DNA of 64,000 nt, from the NCBI RefSeq assembly GCF_027570035.1, contig NZ_JAKMUU010000001.1, positions 434,001-498,000 of the forward strand, given 5' to 3'. Below, in pieces: positions 27,568-36,487 of the stretch (positions within the stretch are counted from its first letter, which is position 1; the number at the start of each line of letters is the position of its first letter). This stretch comes from Corynebacterium curieae. GTDB lineage: Bacteria > Actinomycetota > Actinomycetes > Mycobacteriales > Mycobacteriaceae. The notes under the pieces were generated by a model. The model was not told where the DNA came from. It saw nothing but the letters and a program-made list of their open reading frames with translations, and did no database searches. The position numbers and the translations under genes were made by a program.

Positions 27568-28569
27568 GTGAACGCGCTTGATACGTACCTCGCAGCCATG
27601 GCACCCGGGATGGACATCGTCCTCGGGTGCGCAGGCATGTCTGAGGACGACCTCTGCGCGCGGGGCGCCGCCGAAAAGACGGCCCGCGAGTTGGCATTGT
27701 TGAAGGAGGCGTACTGCGGCACGACCAAGTTCACTAGGAAGCGGCGACGCGCAATCGAAGGCGCTCAGCACAATGGACATTCCATTGTTGCTTTATCCAT
27801 CATCGAAAAATATGCGCGGAAGATGCCTACGCTTTTCGACGCCTGGGTTCTCCGCGAACAACTGTGCACCACCAAAGCTACAGCAGGGGCGCTAGAAAAG
27901 CTGGCCCAGTCCAAGGTCCCGAAGAAAAAGCGCAAAGTAAAGCCGGGCGTGCGGATCATCCGCCGAAAGGATGCACCGTGGACGCTTGCGATCGACGGCT
28001 CGTCATCGTTTATCGCAAATCTCCACGCGGCAGTGGAGAATCAAGACAAAAAGCCTCTGGACGTGGTGGAAGATACCTTCTTCGACAGCGATACGGCGCA
28101 ACGAAGCACCGTGGTAACGAACGTTCTCGTGCGGATGGAAGACTACGTACGCATCGTCAACGGTGACGGTGAGGAAATCACCCTGCAGATGACCAACGGG
28201 GCGACGCTTACGGGTGCGCAGTACCTGCGCCGCACGCTTAAAGAGCATGGGTTTATCACCCTAGTAAGCCCCTATGAAGGCGCAGTGAATCTGTATCGCA
28301 CGCAGCGTTTTGCCAACGCCAAACAACGGCTAATGGCGGGCGCAGAAAATCCCGTCTGCCCCTGGCCGCGATGCGCTAAGCCTGCCGACGAATGCCAAAT
28401 TCACCATTTGGAGCCGTGGTTGCACGGTGGATTGACCAACATCGCGAACTTATCCACAGCCTGCGCCTACCACAATGGCGCCAATGATGACGATCCCAAT
28501 GCCCCACCATTGCGCGGGCGGCTTGCCCGAGAAAACGGACAGATTCGGTGGCAACCGCCTGACCGTTAG
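27568..28569 (+). CDS. DUF222-type HNH endonuclease (intact paralogue)
   Basis: A 333-residue protein with the same layout as the broken gene at 14104-15134: N-terminal NALDTYLAAMAPGMDIVLG, a central basic stretch (KVPKKKRKVKPGVRIIRRKD), then MTNGATLTGAQYLRR and a C-terminal HNH domain CPWPRCAKPADECQIHHLEP ... TACAYHNGANDDD, with a Cys pair and His residues for zinc and catalysis. GTG 27568 is chosen from the promoter; no ribosome-binding site precedes it. These proteins are numerous in Corynebacterium and Mycobacterium genomes and their role (selfish nuclease, defence or repair) is unsettled. It stands alone, divergent from ileS. Confidence 0.85.
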   Translation: MNALDTYLAAMAPGMDIVLGCAGMSEDDLCARGAAEKTARELALLKEAYCGTTKFTRKRRRAIEGAQHNGHSIVALSIIEKYARKMPTLFDAWVLREQLCTTKATAGALEKLAQSKVPKKKRKVKPGVRIIRRKDAPWTLAIDGSSSFIANLHAAVENQDKKPLDVVEDTFFDSDTAQRSTVVTNVLVRMEDYVRIVNGDGEEITLQMTNGATLTGAQYLRRTLKEHGFITLVSPYEGAVNLYRTQRFANAKQRLMAGAENPVCPWPRCAKPADECQIHHLEPWLHGGLTNIANLSTACAYHNGANDDDPNAPPLRGRLARENGQIRWQPPDR

Positions 28570-28583
28570 GACTCGCCCGCGAG

Positions 28584-28606
28584 ATAAGGCGCCTTGTGCG
28601 CCTTAT
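28584..28606. terminator. short hairpin between convergent genes
   Basis: ATAAGGCGC and GCGCCTTAT form a perfect 9-bp stem around CTTGT. There is no T run, so it is a weak terminator candidate for the HNH gene. Confidence 0.4.
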
Positions 28607-28641
28607 TGGCGTGCCTCAAAACAAGGTGCGGAGCTTGCTGC

Positions 28642-28863
28642 TTAGTCCTCGCGGAGGGCAGCACGCAAAGACTCCTGCTCAGGATTTTCTGCTGCCCGAG
28701 CCTTGTCGGTGCGATGTTTATGCGCCCAGTCCAGGATGAAGCACACGAGTCCCAGACCAGCAGCGGCGAAGACAAGATAGAGCGACCAATCGGTTCCCGA
28801 AATGACAAAGTTCACCAAGGCCACGAATGCCACGAGGGCTAGAACTAGAGCGGCAACGAGCAC
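28642..28863 (-). CDS. small membrane protein with two transmembrane segments
   Basis: A 73-residue protein: helix VAALVLALVAFVALVNFVI, loop SGTDWS, helix LYLVFAAAGLGLVCFILDW, then a charged cytoplasmic tail (HKHRTDKARAAENPEQE). A GGAACC/AAAGGAACC region precedes the start. It follows divIVA on the same strand but beyond a strong terminator, so it is probably transcribed separately. Function unknown; similar small genes lie next to divIVA in other corynebacteria. Confidence 0.75.
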   Translation of the reverse strand: MLVAALVLALVAFVALVNFVISGTDWSLYLVFAAAGLGLVCFILDWAHKHRTDKARAAENPEQESLRAALRED

Positions 28864-28916
28864 GATGGTTCCTTTCGGCTGGGACGGGATGAGGCACGAC
28901 TGTCTAAAACAACAAT

Positions 28917-28945
28917 AGCGCCCCCGCCGCGGTGGCGGGGGCGCT
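28917..28945 (-). terminator. strong intrinsic terminator of divIVA
   Basis: On minus a 12-bp GC-rich stem (AGCGCCCCCGCC / GGCGGGGGCGCT) is followed by ATTGTTGTTTT. It ends the whole dcw-divIVA block. Confidence 0.88.
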
Positions 28946-28962
28946 AGGAAGTACGGGAGGGC

Positions 28963-30138
28963 TTAGTTATTGCCAGCCTCGCCGTTCGGTGCGGCGGTGC
29001 CGCGTGTTTCCAGCTCTTCCAGCTGGGACTCGAGCAGGGTCTTCAGGCGGGTGCGGTACTCACGCTCGAAGGTGCGCAGCTCGGAGATGCGAGCTTCCAG
29101 TGCGGTCTGCTGCTGCTTGACCGTGTTCATAACCTCGGTGTGCTTGCGCTCGGCATCGGCCTGCAGGGAAGCAGCCTTCTCCTCTGCCTGACGGATTTGA
29201 GCCTCTGCGCGGGAGGAAGCATCGGACTCGGTCTGCTTTGCCTTAGCCTCGGCGTCAGAAACCAGCTTCTTGGAGCGGGAATCTGCGTCCTGCAGCTGAG
29301 CATCGTACTTCTTTTGAGCCTCTGCCAGCTGAGCCTTGGAGCGGGAATCGGCGTCGGTTAGCTGCTTCTCAGCAGCAGTGCGTGCCTCAGACAGCATGGA
29401 CTCGGACTCCGCGCGAGCCTCGGAGGTGAGGCGGTCTGCCATCTCTTGTGCCAGACCCAGAACGCGGGCGGCCTGCATGTGGGTTTCTGGGGTAGCCAGA
29501 CCGTCGGCGGTCTGAGCTGCGCCGGCACCTGCAATACCTGCAGCTGCGGCACCAGCCTTGGAAGAACCAGCTGCAGAAGCGGACTTCTTCAGCTCGTCGT
29601 TTTCCTTCTTGGAGGCCTCGAGTTCCTTCTTAGCCTGTGCTGCCTCAGCGCGGGCTGCCTCTGCATCCTTCTTCGCCTGAGCAGCCTCCTCGCGGGCTGC
29701 CTTCAGGTCTGCGGAGGAGGAAGCAGCAGCGGAGCCGGACTCCTGTGCCTTGGAAGCTTCAGCCTGGGCCGACTTAACCTGCTCCTGCGCCTTCTTAGTC
29801 TCTTCCTTAGCGCGGGAGAGCTCAGACTTGGAATCCGCCAGCTTGGTTTCGTACTCGGCGCGCAGCTTGGCCTCAATCTCCTTGCGCAAGGCGGCCTCAT
29901 CGGTACGAGCAGAAGCTGCGGTCGCGGTACCAGCAGCACCGGCACCAGCACCCGCCTTGGCCTGGGAGTTCAGGTCACTGACCTGTGCCTGCAGGTCTTC
30001 GTTTTCATCCTGCAGCTGGGCAAGGGCGTCTTCTACGAGGTCGAGGAACTGATCCACCTCATCTTCGTTGTAGCCGCGCTTGCCAATAGGCGGCTTGCTG
30101 AACGCGACGTTGTGAACATCAGCTGGTGACAGTGGCAT
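28963..30138 (-). CDS. divIVA: DivIVA/Wag31 polar growth protein
   Basis: Polar scaffold that recruits the wall synthesis machinery for tip growth in Corynebacteriales. The conserved N-terminal lipid-binding domain reads [20 protein letters not shown] ... [21 protein letters not shown] (residues 1-50). A flexible Ala/Gly linker and a long coiled coil rich in Ala, Glu, Lys and Gln follow, then a second coiled coil ending [12 protein letters not shown]. The 391-residue length is typical of corynebacterial DivIVA. AAGGGGAAGAG precedes the ATG. Long plus-strand open frames opposite are shadows of its repetitive composition. Confidence 0.95.
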   Translation of the reverse strand: MPLSPADVHNVAFSKPPIGKRGYNEDEVDQFLDLVEDALAQLQDENEDLQAQVSDLNSQAKAGAGAGAAGTATAASARTDEAALRKEIEAKLRAEYETKLADSKSELSRAKEETKKAQEQVKSAQAEASKAQESGSAAASSSADLKAAREEAAQAKKDAEAARAEAAQAKKELEASKKENDELKKSASAAGSSKAGAAAAGIAGAGAAQTADGLATPETHMQAARVLGLAQEMADRLTSEARAESESMLSEARTAAEKQLTDADSRSKAQLAEAQKKYDAQLQDADSRSKKLVSDAEAKAKQTESDASSRAEAQIRQAEEKAASLQADAERKHTEVMNTVKQQQTALEARISELRTFEREYRTRLKTLLESQLEELETRGTAAPNGEAGNN

Positions 30139-30243
30139 GTCTTCTCTTCCCCTTCAGGTTGGTACAACCCCGGAGGTTCCAGGGCCTTAGGAGCTGCGGT
30201 TCGGGCTTAGCTAAACCTTCCCCACAAAGGTACATGTGGTTCA

Positions 30244-30249
30244 TAATAC
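30244..30249 (-). promoter_or_regulatory. candidate -10 element of a divIVA promoter
   Basis: TATTAT on minus in the 204-bp gap upstream of divIVA; it predicts a leader of about 100 nt. No good -35 is visible. Confidence 0.4.
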
Positions 30250-30342
30250 GGGTTATCGCGATTTATCGTAACCAAACGCCCACAATAATCGACGCCCCGT
30301 CGAGTCTCAACGTTTACCACAGGTTTCGAGGCGACGGGGGTG

Positions 30343-30642
30343 CTAGCCCAAGAAAACGATTCGCAGAATAAGCGTGAGAATCGAAAGCAAAATAAAGAGC
30401 ACGAGCACCGATACGTCGAGAGCTACGCCGCCCATTTGTAACGGCGGAATCAGGCGTCGCAATGCCTTGACCGGCGGATCTGTAATAACAAAGAGGGGCT
30501 CCGCCATGACCATAAACCAGCGTGGCGGGTTGAACTGCCGTGAAAAGGACTGGATCATCTCGATGATGATGCGGGCAATGAGTACCCACGTATAGATCCG
30601 CACGAGCAGGATAAGGATAATTCCGAGTTGTGTCACAATCAC
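30343..30642 (-). CDS. YggT-family membrane protein
   Basis: A short membrane protein with the YggT core: a helix ILILLVRIYTWVLIARIIIE, the loop SRQFNPPRWFMVMAEPLFVITDPPVKALRRLIPP (given in part: PPRWFMVMAEPLF and DPPVKALRRLIPP), and a C-terminal helix VSVLVLFILLSILTLILRIV. GTG 30642 gives about 99 residues, the usual YggT length. The open frame reaches GTG 30687, but that longer form would begin inside the hairpin 30659-30693. YggT genes sit between sepF and divIVA in many Gram-positives; the role is membrane or osmotic homeostasis, poorly defined. Confidence 0.82.
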   Translation of the reverse strand: MIVTQLGIILILLVRIYTWVLIARIIIEMIQSFSRQFNPPRWFMVMAEPLFVITDPPVKALRRLIPPLQMGGVALDVSVLVLFILLSILTLILRIVFLG

Positions 30643-30658
30643 TGAGCCTATCGAATAA

Positions 30659-30693
30659 ACCCCCGCAGGTGCCCAATCGGCACCCACGGGGGT
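30659..30693 (-). terminator. hairpin between sepF and the yggT-type gene
   Basis: Two 15-nt arms (ACCCCCGCAGGTGCC and GGCACCCACGGGGGT) pair except for a 2-nt internal mismatch, with a 5-nt loop. On minus it is followed by TTTATTC only, so it could be an attenuator or RNA-processing/stabilising hairpin and not a full terminator. Confidence 0.5.
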
Positions 30694-30711
30694 CGGGTAA
30701 AAATAATTGCT

Positions 30712-31164
30712 TTAGCGGAGGCCGGCTGCGCGCTCGAGCTCGTGCTTGGCGATGTCCGCAGACTTCGGCACGATGGAAAAGACCTTACGCTCCGTGTCCA
30801 TTCCCTTGGTAAGGTTGAGCATTCGACCCTCGAGGCCAAAGCAGAGGCCGGCGGCAAAGTCGATGAAGCGCTTAGCGGTAGCCTTTTCGGCGTCGGTAAG
30901 CTCAAAGACCACTGCGTCACCATCACGGAAAGGCTCGCCCACCTTGGCGGCATCATTGAAAGACGTCAGCGAAATAGCCACGATGGTCGGTACAAAATCC
31001 TCCTCTACCGGAGCAGACTCATAAGACTGCGGGGTCCGGCGTGGGGCGTAGGCGGAGGAGCTATTACCGGAGTAACGCGGCTCCTCGTTGTAGTAGGCAT
31101 CGTCCTCTTCGATGTCCATCGGACCAAGACCGAAGAAATCCTTCGTCTTATCAATGAATGACAT
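30712..31164 (-). CDS. sepF: SepF cell division protein
   Basis: Membrane tether of FtsZ in bacteria lacking FtsA. The N-terminus MSFIDKTKDFFGLGPMDIEE can form the membrane-binding amphipathic helix, an acidic/Tyr-rich linker follows, and the SepF core (PTIVAISLTSFNDAAKVGEP ... DGDAVVFELTDAEKATAKRF ... DFAAGLCFGLEGRMLNL) occupies residues about 65-145. ATG 31164 gives 150 residues and matches the conserved N-terminus; the frame beyond it is promoter DNA. It lies downstream of the YggS-type gene. Confidence 0.93.
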   Translation of the reverse strand: MSFIDKTKDFFGLGPMDIEEDDAYYNEEPRYSGNSSSAYAPRRTPQSYESAPVEEDFVPTIVAISLTSFNDAAKVGEPFRDGDAVVFELTDAEKATAKRFIDFAAGLCFGLEGRMLNLTKGMDTERKVFSIVPKSADIAKHELERAAGLR

Positions 31165-31268
31165 TTTTGGGTCTCCCTCTGACCTAAATTTGTACAAGTT
31201 CAAACGCGCAAAATGTGTCTGGTGTGACGCATGTGATTTACGCTGTGAAATGCGCTTTTGCGATATTT

Positions 31269-31967
31269 TTAACCTACTGGCCGCGGTCCCATGATACTGG
31301 TTCCGACACGCACGATATCGCTGCCCGCGGCGATTGCTTCGGCCATGTCCGCGCTCATTCCAGCAGACATTTTCAGCGGGCGGTTCAGCTCGGCAGATAG
31401 CCGATCGACTCCCTGGCGCACTCCGCGAAATACCTCACCCGCATCGGCGTCGAGCGGCGGAACAACCATGAGACCCGCGAGGTCGAGATGTTCCGCTCCT
31501 TCTACTGCATCCACAAGCTCACTGAGCGCGCTGGGGATAACGCCGCCGCGAGAGCCATCGCCGTCGGCGGAGACTTGAATGAAGACCGGCAGGTTGCCTT
31601 CGCGCTCGCCCCGTTCCTTTGCCAAGGAAACACCTCGCTCCAACGCGCGGGCGAGCTTCAGGGAATCGAGCGAATGGACGCTTGCCGCCCAACGGGCCAC
31701 ATGGTTGGCTTTCTTAGTCTGAATCTGGCCGATCATATGGAATCGCAGCTGCGGCAGTTCAGAGGCCTTAGCACGGGCTTCTTGCTCCCGATTTTCGGCG
31801 ACATCAGTAACCCCTAGTTCGGCTAAAAGGGCAATATCTGCAGCCGGATGAAACTTCGTCACCGGTAGCAACTCCGGCGTCTTGCGATCCGCCCGCTCCG
31901 ATAGCCGGTGAATTTCGGCGCGAGTAGCCTCAAGATTTTCTTGTAACTGTGTTTTACGGTCCGCCAT
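31269..31967 (-). CDS. YggS-family PLP-binding protein (PLP homeostasis)
   Basis: A 232-residue single-domain PLP-binding protein of the YggS/PROSC family, thought to buffer pyridoxal phosphate. The PLP Lys is in LLPVTKFHPAADI (about residue 38). The family patterns LRFHMIGQIQTKKA and LAGLMVVPPLDAD and the phosphate loop SAGMSADMAEAIAAGSDIVR with VRVGTSIMGPR are present. ATG 31967 overlaps the pgeF stop (TGATG), so translation is coupled. Its position between pgeF and sepF is the standard actinobacterial order. Confidence 0.92.
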   Translation of the reverse strand: MADRKTQLQENLEATRAEIHRLSERADRKTPELLPVTKFHPAADIALLAELGVTDVAENREQEARAKASELPQLRFHMIGQIQTKKANHVARWAASVHSLDSLKLARALERGVSLAKERGEREGNLPVFIQVSADGDGSRGGVIPSALSELVDAVEGAEHLDLAGLMVVPPLDADAGEVFRGVRQGVDRLSAELNRPLKMSAGMSADMAEAIAAGSDIVRVGTSIMGPRPVG

Positions 31968-32704
31968 CACTTATCCTCCAACCAAATCAGTCCGGCTTGG
32001 CGGCCGGTGATGCCTTCGCGGCGATAGGAAAAGAAATCTTCGTCTTCAATGGTGCAGCGAGGGTCGGATTCAATCGCGGTGATACCTAGCCCCATGAGCT
32101 GGCGAATCAGCCCTGCGCGCACATCGATGCCCCACGTGCCTTTCGACGTCCTAGTCTTGGAGCCAGGCAGCCGGCGCTCCACATCATCGGCCATCTGTTC
32201 CGGGACCTCGTAATTCTTTCCCGAAGCGGCTGGGCCCATGACTACTTGGATGCACTCAGGTTGAGCCCCGAGTTTCTGCATTTCGCGCACGGTATTGACC
32301 ACAATGCCATTGCGGGCACCCAAGCGGCCGGCGTGAGCGGCGGCGATGACGCCAGCGGCGACGTCGACAAGCAGAAGCGGCGTGCAATCTGCAACAAGGA
32401 CGCCCAAGCCCAGGCGGCGCTGGGTAGTAACAATAGCGTCGGTGGCTGGCACGGGCTCATCCTGCGGACCATCAATAACGGTGACGGTATTAGTGTGCAG
32501 CTGCTCCATCCACACGATATCGTCCACGCCGGTCACACGCTTAAGGCGATCGCGGTTAGCAGCTACCGCGGCGGGGTCATCGCCGACATGGTGCCCCAAG
32601 TTGAAAGAGTCATATGGAATAGCAGACGCCCCGCCGGCACGGCTGGTAAAAACCATGCGGACGGGGCGTTTGGTGCGATGTTCCTCGTTTACTGGCATGC
32701 ACAC
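31967..32704 (-). CDS. pgeF: purine nucleoside phosphorylase/laccase-domain protein (PgeF/YfiH type)
   Basis: A 245-residue DUF152/multicopper-like protein. E. coli YfiH edits wrongly built peptidoglycan precursors, while other members have purine nucleoside activities. Conserved metal-site residues appear in DSFNLGHHVGDD, VADCTPLLLVD (Cys) and AAAHAGRLGARNG (His). Start at GTG 32704 or ATG 32698; nothing decides between them. It lies 18 bp downstream of the ftsZ stop and overlaps the YggS-type gene, as in other actinobacteria. The editing function is inferred from family and context. Confidence 0.87.
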   Translation of the reverse strand: MCMPVNEEHRTKRPVRMVFTSRAGGASAIPYDSFNLGHHVGDDPAAVAANRDRLKRVTGVDDIVWMEQLHTNTVTVIDGPQDEPVPATDAIVTTQRRLGLGVLVADCTPLLLVDVAAGVIAAAHAGRLGARNGIVVNTVREMQKLGAQPECIQVVMGPAASGKNYEVPEQMADDVERRLPGSKTRTSKGTWGIDVRAGLIRQLMGLGITAIESDPRCTIEDEDFFSYRREGITGRQAGLIWLEDK

Positions 32705-32722
32705 CAGCGTAGCGCTTTGCGC

Positions 32723-34042
32723 TTAGCGCATGAAGGAAGGCACGTCGAGGTCGTCGTCGCCGTCATCATCGCGGCGCTGGGATGGGCGGGACAAACGGTA
32801 ATCATCGCGGCGCTCCTCGCGGGAGAAACGGTCAGAGTTGGTGAACAGACCGCTGGACTCGGGGCGACGCTCCTCGGCCGGGCGTTCTGGAGTATAGCGC
32901 TCACGGTCTTGGCCGGCGCGCGGCTCGTAGGAGTGGCGCGGGGAGTAATCGTCCTGTACCGGCTGAGCGGCAGCAGGCTGTGCCGGAGCTGGGGTGACGG
33001 GCTCTGCCGCTTCGCGCTGACGGTTATCAAAAAGGGAACCCGGCTTGCGCTGCTCCTGCTGCGGCTGGTGCTGTGCCGCGGCTTGGGCCATATTGGCCTC
33101 GGCGTCGAAGCCGGTGGCGATGATCGTGATGCGGATTTCATCGCCCAAGGTGTCGTCGATGATGGTACCGAAGATAAGATTGACGTCTTCGTCGGCACGC
33201 TCTTCCACCATGGAAGCCGCGGCATTGACCTCGTGCAGGCCGAGGTCGGAACCACCGGCGATAGAGAGCAGCACGCCCTTGGCGCCTTCCATCGTGGATT
33301 CTAGTAGCGGGGAGTTAATGGCCTGTTCGGCAGCGGTCATAGCGCGGTCATCGCCGCGGGCGGAACCGATACCCATAAGCGCAGAGCCGGCATCGGACAT
33401 GACGGAGCGGACGTCAGCAAAGTCGACGTTGATCATGCCCGGAATGGTGATCAGGTTGGTAATACCCTGCACACCATTGTGCAGCACCTCATCGGCAGCG
33501 CGGAAAGCTTCGACGATGGACAGCTCTTCCCCACCGAGCTGCATCAGGCGGTCATTCGGGATGACGATGAGGGTATCGCAGACCTCACGCAGCTCCTCGA
33601 TGCCAGACATGGCCTGGCGGGTACGGCGGGCACCCTCGAACTTGAATGGGCGAGTAACCACGCCGACGGTCAGGGCACCCATCTTTTTCGCGATGGACGC
33701 CACTACCGGAGCGGCACCGGTGCCGGTTCCGCCGCCTTCGCCGGCAGTCACGAAGACCATATCGGAGCCCTGCAGGGCGTCTTCAATTTCGGACTTGTGG
33801 TCTTCTGCAGAGGTCTTGCCTACCTCAGGGTTAGCGCCGGCGCCAAGTCCGCGGGTGGCCTCGCGGCCGATGTCGAGCTTGGTGTCGGCATCGGAGAAGA
33901 TGAGGGCCTGAGAGTCGGTATTGATGGCGACGAATTGGACGCCTTTGAGGCCTTCTTCGATCATGCGGTTGACGGCGTTGACGCCGCCACCGCCGACGCC
34001 GACGACCTTGATATCCGCGAGATTGTTATTGGAAGAGATCAT
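32723..34042 (-). CDS. ftsZ: cell division GTPase FtsZ
   Basis: Tubulin-like GTPase forming the Z-ring. The N-terminal [16 protein letters not shown] and the tubulin signature [13 protein letters not shown] (about residues 103-115) bind GTP; the T7 loop [18 protein letters not shown] carries the catalytic aspartates. A long disordered Arg/Glu/Asp linker leads to the C-terminal peptide [10 protein letters not shown], the docking site for SepF and FtsW. ATG 34042 gives 439 residues. It is preceded by a 310-bp region with room for its own promoters, as known for corynebacterial ftsZ. Confidence 0.96.
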   Translation of the reverse strand: MISSNNNLADIKVVGVGGGGVNAVNRMIEEGLKGVQFVAINTDSQALIFSDADTKLDIGREATRGLGAGANPEVGKTSAEDHKSEIEDALQGSDMVFVTAGEGGGTGTGAAPVVASIAKKMGALTVGVVTRPFKFEGARRTRQAMSGIEELREVCDTLIVIPNDRLMQLGGEELSIVEAFRAADEVLHNGVQGITNLITIPGMINVDFADVRSVMSDAGSALMGIGSARGDDRAMTAAEQAINSPLLESTMEGAKGVLLSIAGGSDLGLHEVNAAASMVEERADEDVNLIFGTIIDDTLGDEIRITIIATGFDAEANMAQAAAQHQPQQEQRKPGSLFDNRQREAAEPVTPAPAQPAAAQPVQDDYSPRHSYEPRAGQDRERYTPERPAEERRPESSGLFTNSDRFSREERRDDYRLSRPSQRRDDDGDDDLDVPSFMR

Positions 34043-34352
34043 GTGAGTAGGTCTCACCTTTCGCTACTGTAAGTCTGCACGTGCATTAAACGAGGAATGT
34101 AATGCGTTCCGCCAAAGGCGAATCGCGTTCCTCTCCATCTTTAACGACAGCCGTGTAATTTTCACGCACATTTTCCGCGTGTCGAGACCCTCAAGTTCCA
34201 CTTTAGAGTTTCTCACCTGCGGTTTTGTTAGTCACACCCGCATCATCCGCCCCATGTTGCGGGCAGAGAAAAGGCCCGTGCAGCGCACGCGCCTAAGCGG
34301 CACCGCACCGGGCCGAAAAGAGATGACAAGTGCGCGCGGGGGCACCCAGCCC
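34043..34352. other. ftsZ upstream region
   Basis: About 310 bp with no gene. On minus it holds the ftsQ terminator candidate (34273-34314), several -10-like hexamers (TAAAGA, TACATT, TACAGT) in the half nearer ftsZ, and GAAAGGTGAG 12 nt before the ATG. I cannot decide which promoter is used. Confidence 0.5.
34273..34314 (-). terminator. terminator candidate after ftsQ
   Basis: On minus GGCCCGGTGC ... GCACGGGCC form a stem with one bulge around a GC-rich loop and are followed by TTTTCTC. Partial termination would separate ftsZ from the upstream wall genes. Confidence 0.6.
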
Positions 34353-35024
34353 CTATCCGCGGGTGGTGACCAACTCAGGGTTGGAGATATTCCACTCGCG
34401 GCCCTCCATCTTCAACACCGTGGCAAAAGCATGCGCCTTGTCCTCATCATTGGAGTCGCTCGCGCCCCAGAAGACGCGGCGGCCGTCCTTGGTGGTGAAG
34501 GTGAGAGAATATTGATTGGCCACCTCGAGTGTTGCGACCTGGTTGCGCACCTCGTCTGAGAGCGCTGCAATGGCGCGCACCGCGTCCTGGGTTTGGGAAG
34601 AACCGCTATCGACGGAACCAGTTACCTCAACCGCGCCGGCGGGGGGCTCCGCGGAAGTAAATTCCTCGCCTTTATCATCGATCAAGATGGGCTTATTATC
34701 GCGCTTTACAAAAGCCACGGCCTTGTGCTCGGCCACGTTAATGGTCAAGGTCGAGGGAAAATCGCGGGAGACGGTCGCCGAATCGACCCAATCCAATCCG
34801 GCCACACCGGAAGCTGCCTCGCGCGCATTGACGCGCAGCAAGTTTTCGCCCTCGGGGACACCGGCGGCCTCTTCTACCTGCGCCGGATCCAGCTGGTGGA
34901 GGCCTTCCACCTGGAAATTTCGCACCTTAAGGATGGGCACCGTCCACAACACGACTCCGGCGATGAGGGCAACCGCAACAACAGCAGCGACTATCCCGGC
35001 GATGAGCTTTGAGGATACGCGCAC
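34353..35024 (-). CDS. ftsQ: cell division protein FtsQ
   Basis: A bitopic divisome protein linking FtsB/FtsL-type partners to the septal synthase. The 223-residue protein has one membrane helix (LIAGIVAAVVAVALIAGVVL, residues 7-26), then the POTRA domain (VPILKVRNFQVEGLHQLDPA ... VEEAAGVPEGENLLRVN) and the FtsQ beta domain (VSRDFPSTLTINVAEHKAVA). GTG 35024 overlaps the murC stop by 1 nt (TAGTG). Confidence 0.92.
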   Translation of the reverse strand: MRVSSKLIAGIVAAVVAVALIAGVVLWTVPILKVRNFQVEGLHQLDPAQVEEAAGVPEGENLLRVNAREAASGVAGLDWVDSATVSRDFPSTLTINVAEHKAVAFVKRDNKPILIDDKGEEFTSAEPPAGAVEVTGSVDSGSSQTQDAVRAIAALSDEVRNQVATLEVANQYSLTFTTKDGRRVFWGASDSNDEDKAHAFATVLKMEGREWNISNPELVTTRG

Positions 35025-36487
35025 TAGTTTGCCCGCAATTCGTCGAGGATTTCTGCGGCCACCATAGTTACCGAGCCAGCGCCGATGGTCAGTACCACGT
35101 CTCCAGGCTCTACGATGGAGACGACGTCACGAGCGGCGGCGGAAAAGTCCGGCTCGAAAATAACCTGCATCTCGGCGGGCATCTTATCGGTAATGATGCG
35201 GGAAGTAATTCCCTCCACGGGCTGTTCCCGTGCGCCATAGATGTCGAGGACAACGGCGGCGTCGGCAAGCGAAAGCGCTTGGGCAAACTCGGAGTCGAAT
35301 TCCATGGTGCGCGAGTACAGGTGCGGCTGGAAGCACGCGATGACGCGCCCGCCGTGGCCCTCAGCCTCAACCTTTGCGCGGGCGGCCCGCAGCACTGCAG
35401 CGACCTCGGTGGGATGGTGGGCATAGTCATCGAAGACGCGCACGGGTTTGCCCTGCTTGTCGACGCTCCCGCGGTACTCAAAGCGCCTGCGCACACCACT
35501 AAAACCAGCCAAGCCCTCGGCGATTGAGGCCGGCGTGCCGCCGGAGAGCACGCCAGCGATCAAGGCACCCAGTGAGTTCAGCACCATGTGGTGGCCTGGG
35601 ATCTGCAGCTCGTAGCGTACGGTCTCCGCTACCCCAGGCAGGGTGAGCTTGACGGCGGTATCCATGCCCTCGGCGGTGGTCTCTTCGTGCACAAGCTCTG
35701 CGGCCAGCGGAACGGTGGAGGTCAGAGCCTTGTCCGGATAACCATAGCCCACAACGTTGATGCCGCGCCGAAGTGCACGCTCACCTGCTCGGGCAGCGTG
35801 CTCATCTTCCACGCAGACAACGAGGTAGCCGGTTTCCGGGGTGACGAGGTTAGCGAAGTCATCAAAGACCTGGAAATAGGCTTCCTCGCTGTGGAAGAAG
35901 TCGAGGTGATCGGGCTCGATGGTCGTGAGCACCGCGACGTCGGGGCTATAGCGCAGCAGGGAGGCATCGGATTCATCCGCCTCTGCAACGAAGGCCTCAC
36001 CAGTGCCTCCGTGGGCATTGGTACCTGCGCGATTGAGCTGGCCGCCAATGGCGAAGGAAGGATCGAGGCCCGCATGTTGCATGGCGCTCACTGTCATGGA
36101 TGTGGTGGAAGTCTTGCCGTGGGTGCCAGCCAGCAGCACTTGCTTGTGGCCCTCCATTAATGCGGCGAGCAGGTCGGAGCGCCGGATGACCGGGATATCG
36201 TTCTCCTTCGCGGCCAATAGCTCCGGATTATCCTGCGGAATGGCGGCGAAAGAGGTAACCACGACAGTGGGCAGTTCGCCGGAAAGACGCAGGTTTTCCG
36301 AGGCGTGCCCAATCGCGACCTTGGCGCCCATGGTGCGCAATACCTCTACTGGGGTGGAGTCTTTCACATCGGAACCGGTAACCACCGCGTCGCGGGCGGC
36401 AAGGATGCGCGCCAAGCCCGACATGCCGGAACCGCCGATTCCGATGAAGTGGACACGGCGGAGATCGTAGTGTGCGGGGTCGGTCAT
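35024..36487 (-). CDS. murC: UDP-N-acetylmuramate--L-alanine ligase
   Basis: Adds the first stem-peptide residue (L-Ala) to UDP-MurNAc. The 487-residue Mur ligase has the N-terminal nucleotide-fold motif [18 protein letters not shown], the ATP loop [14 protein letters not shown], and the C-terminal [13 protein letters not shown]. MurG lies directly upstream with no gap, and ftsQ overlaps its stop. Confidence 0.96.
   Translation of the reverse strand: MTDPAHYDLRRVHFIGIGGSGMSGLARILAARDAVVTGSDVKDSTPVEVLRTMGAKVAIGHASENLRLSGELPTVVVTSFAAIPQDNPELLAAKENDIPVIRRSDLLAALMEGHKQVLLAGTHGKTSTTSMTVSAMQHAGLDPSFAIGGQLNRAGTNAHGGTGEAFVAEADESDASLLRYSPDVAVLTTIEPDHLDFFHSEEAYFQVFDDFANLVTPETGYLVVCVEDEHAARAGERALRRGINVVGYGYPDKALTSTVPLAAELVHEETTAEGMDTAVKLTLPGVAETVRYELQIPGHHMVLNSLGALIAGVLSGGTPASIAEGLAGFSGVRRRFEYRGSVDKQGKPVRVFDDYAHHPTEVAAVLRAARAKVEAEGHGGRVIACFQPHLYSRTMEFDSEFAQALSLADAAVVLDIYGAREQPVEGITSRIITDKMPAEMQVIFEPDFSAAARDVVSIVEPGDVVLTIGAGSVTMVAAEILDELRAN

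Noticed and set aside
29446..30129. 227-codon plus-strand frame opposite divIVA
   Set aside because: Produced by the repetitive Ala/Glu/Lys coiled-coil codons of divIVA; Leu/Gly/Cys repeats are a translation artefact.
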